DNA of 64,000 bases from Flavobacteriales bacterium (GTDB lineage Bacteria > Bacteroidota > Bacteroidia > Flavobacteriales_F > PHOS-HE28). Position numbers and translations under genes: made by a program. The stretch lies in assembly GCA_020852835.1 (NCBI GenBank), contig JADZAC010000039.1, positions 114,623-178,622 on the forward strand. Reading direction: 5' to 3'. Under the pieces are notes generated by a model. It ran no database searches and had not been told where the DNA came from. It worked only from the letters and a program-made list of their open reading frames with translations. Shown here piece after piece: positions 62,314 to 64,000 of the stretch (within the stretch, counting starts at the first letter, position 1; each line of letters begins with the position of its first letter).

Positions 62314-64000
62314 ATGGAAAGTCAGTTGATGTATTTCATCCCGTTGATGGGCCTGGTGGGCCTGGCGGTGATGATCGGAAAGGCCCTGTGGGTGAACAAG
62401 CAGGATGCCGGTGACAAGAACATGCAGGAGCTGGCCGGCTACATCGCCCGGGGAGCCAGCGCCTTTTTGAAGGCCGAATGGAAGGTGCTCGGGGTGTTCG
62501 CCGTGATCGCCGCCGTGCTGCTGGCTTGGAGCGCCGAGCTCGAAGCGGTGGCCGCCCATACCGATTGGGTCATCGCCATCGCCTTCCTCATCGGGGCCTT
62601 CTTCAGCGCCTTCGCCGGCTGGATCGGCATGAGCATCGCCACCAAGGCCAATGTGCGCACCACGCAGGCCGCCCGCACCAGCTTGGCCCAAGGGCTGCGC
62701 GTGAGCTTCACCGGCGGCACCGTGATGGGCCTCGGCGTGGCGGGCCTCGCCGTGCTGGGCCTCAGCACCCTCTTCATCGTGTTCCTGGGGATGTACGTGG
62801 GCGATGTGCCGGCCGGTACCGCCCAATGGAACGACGCCATGATGCAGTGCCTGGAGGTGCTCGCCGGCTTCAGCCTGGGGGCCGAGTCCATCGCGCTCTT
62901 TGCCCGCGTGGGCGGGGGCATCTACACCAAGGCCGCCGACGTGGGCGCCGATCTGGTGGGCAAGGTGGAAGCGGGCATCCCCGAGGATGATGCACGCAAC
63001 CCCGCCACCATCGCCGACAACGTGGGCGACAACGTGGGCGACGTGGCCGGCATGGGCGCCGACCTCTTCGAGTCGTACGTGGGCGCCATCGTCGGCGCCA
63101 TGATCCTCGGTACAGGCTACGCCGCCGCCAATTCGATCCCGGTGCTGAATGCGGTCATGCTGCCGCTGGTGCTTGCCGGCGTCGGCATCGTCATGAGCAT
63201 CCTGGGCACGTTCCTCGTGCGCGTCAAGGAAGGCGGCAACCCGCAGCAGGCGCTGAATATCGGCACCTTCGGGGCGGGTATCATCATGACGATCGCCAGC
63301 TGGTTCGTCATCGATGCCCTGCTGCCGGCCCACGCCTCGGGCGTGTTCCTGGCGACGATCGCCGGCCTGGCCGGCGGCATCGCCATCGGCATCATCACCG
63401 AGTTCTATACGGCCGAGGACAAGCCCTCGGCACGCGCCATCGCCCGCCAGAGCGAGACCGGCGCGGCCACCAACATCATCGCCGGCCTGGGCCTGGGCAT
63501 GAAGTCCACGGCGCTGCCGATCATCGTGCTGGGCATCGTCATCCTGGTGGCGCACAAGTTCGCGGGCCTCTACGGCATCGCGATCGCCGCGCTCGGCATG
63601 CTGTCGACCACCGGCATCCAGCTGGCGGTCGACGCCTACGGTCCGATCGCCGACAACGCCGGCGGCATCAGCGAGATGGCGGGCCTGGGCAAGGAAGTGC
63701 GCGCGCGCACCGACAAGCTCGACGCCGTGGGCAACACGACGGCGGCCATCGGCAAGGGCTTCGCGATCGGTTCGGCAGCCCTGACGGCCCTGGCCATGTT
63801 CAGTGCGTACCAGCAGATCGTCGGCCTGAAGACGATCGACCTGCTCGTTCCGCAGGTGCTGGTCGGCCTGTTCTTCGGCGCCATGCTGCCGTACCTGTTC
63901 TCGGCCTTCTCGATGGAGGCTGTCGGACGCGCCGCCTTCGCGATGATCGAGGAAGTGCGTCGGCAGTTCCGTGAGATCCCCGGCCTGATGGAGGGCACCG
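62314..64000 (+). CDS. hppA: Membrane-bound proton/sodium-translocating pyrophosphatase (3' end outside window)
   Basis: Couples pyrophosphate hydrolysis to ion pumping across the inner membrane. The frame is open from the ATG at 62314 to the window edge (562 codons). It has the substrate-binding block [13 protein letters not shown], the acid-rich [45 protein letters not shown] and [21 protein letters not shown]. The alanine in GNTTAA is typical of potassium-dependent enzymes; potassium-independent ones have lysine there. Codon use changes sharply near 63090: up to about 63080, 25 of 26 valines are GTG; afterwards there are 10 GTG, 11 GTC and 1 GTT, with more TCG and ACG. The two halves may have different origins. 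Confidence 0.93.
   Translation, partial: MESQLMYFIPLMGLVGLAVMIGKALWVNKQDAGDKNMQELAGYIARGASAFLKAEWKVLGVFAVIAAVLLAWSAELEAVAAHTDWVIAIAFLIGAFFSAFAGWIGMSIATKANVRTTQAARTSLAQGLRVSFTGGTVMGLGVAGLAVLGLSTLFIVFLGMYVGDVPAGTAQWNDAMMQCLEVLAGFSLGAESIALFARVGGGIYTKAADVGADLVGKVEAGIPEDDARNPATIADNVGDNVGDVAGMGADLFESYVGAIVGAMILGTGYAAANSIPVLNAVMLPLVLAGVGIVMSILGTFLVRVKEGGNPQQALNIGTFGAGIIMTIASWFVIDALLPAHASGVFLATIAGLAGGIAIGIITEFYTAEDKPSARAIARQSETGAATNIIAGLGLGMKSTALPIIVLGIVILVAHKFAGLYGIAIAALGMLSTTGIQLAVDAYGPIADNAGGISEMAGLGKEVRARTDKLDAVGNTTAAIGKGFAIGSAALTALAMFSAYQQIVGLKTIDLLVPQVLVGLFFGAMLPYLFSAFSMEAVGRAAFAMIEEVRRQFREIPGLMEGT

Overview
The window looks like a high-GC member of the Bacteroidota, most likely Flavobacteriales-like. 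Three things support this. At least ten genes encode exported proteins ending in type IX secretion (T9SS) sorting domains, and there is a PorV-family protein. There are two SusC-type TonB receptors with carboxypeptidase-like N-terminal domains. Many genes are preceded by the Bacteroidota -7 box TAnnTTTG instead of sigma70 boxes. Housekeeping genes are about two thirds G+C, but some secreted-protein genes are visibly more A+T rich. The species cannot be named from this sequence.

Layout. 1-8.7 kb: recQ (cut by the window edge), a tatC / DUF5686 outer-membrane protein / lptB operon, and an NAD-precursor salvage pair (pnuC and a NadR-like kinase) split by an opposing T9SS gene. 8.8-19.2 kb: a second propeller protein; a TonB receptor whose N-terminal leader is built from palindromic repeats; a stand-alone DGQHR protein; and a low-GC pair of T9SS genes bracketed by a direct repeat of the 3' end of a geranylgeranylglyceryl-phosphate-synthase-like gene. 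19.2-31.7 kb: that synthase, ahcY bracketed by 14-nt repeats, a Rieske-like lipoprotein, and a three-gene TonB receptor / 1393-residue secreted protein / PorV-like operon. 32-42.6 kb: a conserved core with greA, HIT, ruvC, a flippase-like membrane protein plus glycosyltransferase, a DUF3127 SSB-like protein, a flavin reductase, tRNA-Leu(UAG), tig-clpP-clpP-clpX and a DUF2911 protein. 42.9-53.6 kb: two tandem T9SS paralogues, a flippase-like protein, a bifunctional nuclease, etfBA and a delta-60-repeat protein. 53.9-62 kb: LamG and propeller T9SS proteins, a lipoprotein, pdhB, then two damaged genes. 62.3-64 kb: hppA, open at the window end, whose codon use changes abruptly inside the gene.

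How it fits together. The envelope genes cover export across the inner membrane (Tat), LPS transport, TonB-driven uptake and T9SS display. The core genes are ordinary for the phylum. The points most worth following are: two simple-sequence tracts that put signal peptides out of frame (C9 at 15235-15243, (CA)6 at 59647-59658); the att-like 43-bp duplication around 15-19 kb; the palindromic repeats translated into a receptor leader; two complete adjacent ClpP paralogues; and the mosaic or misassembled hppA.
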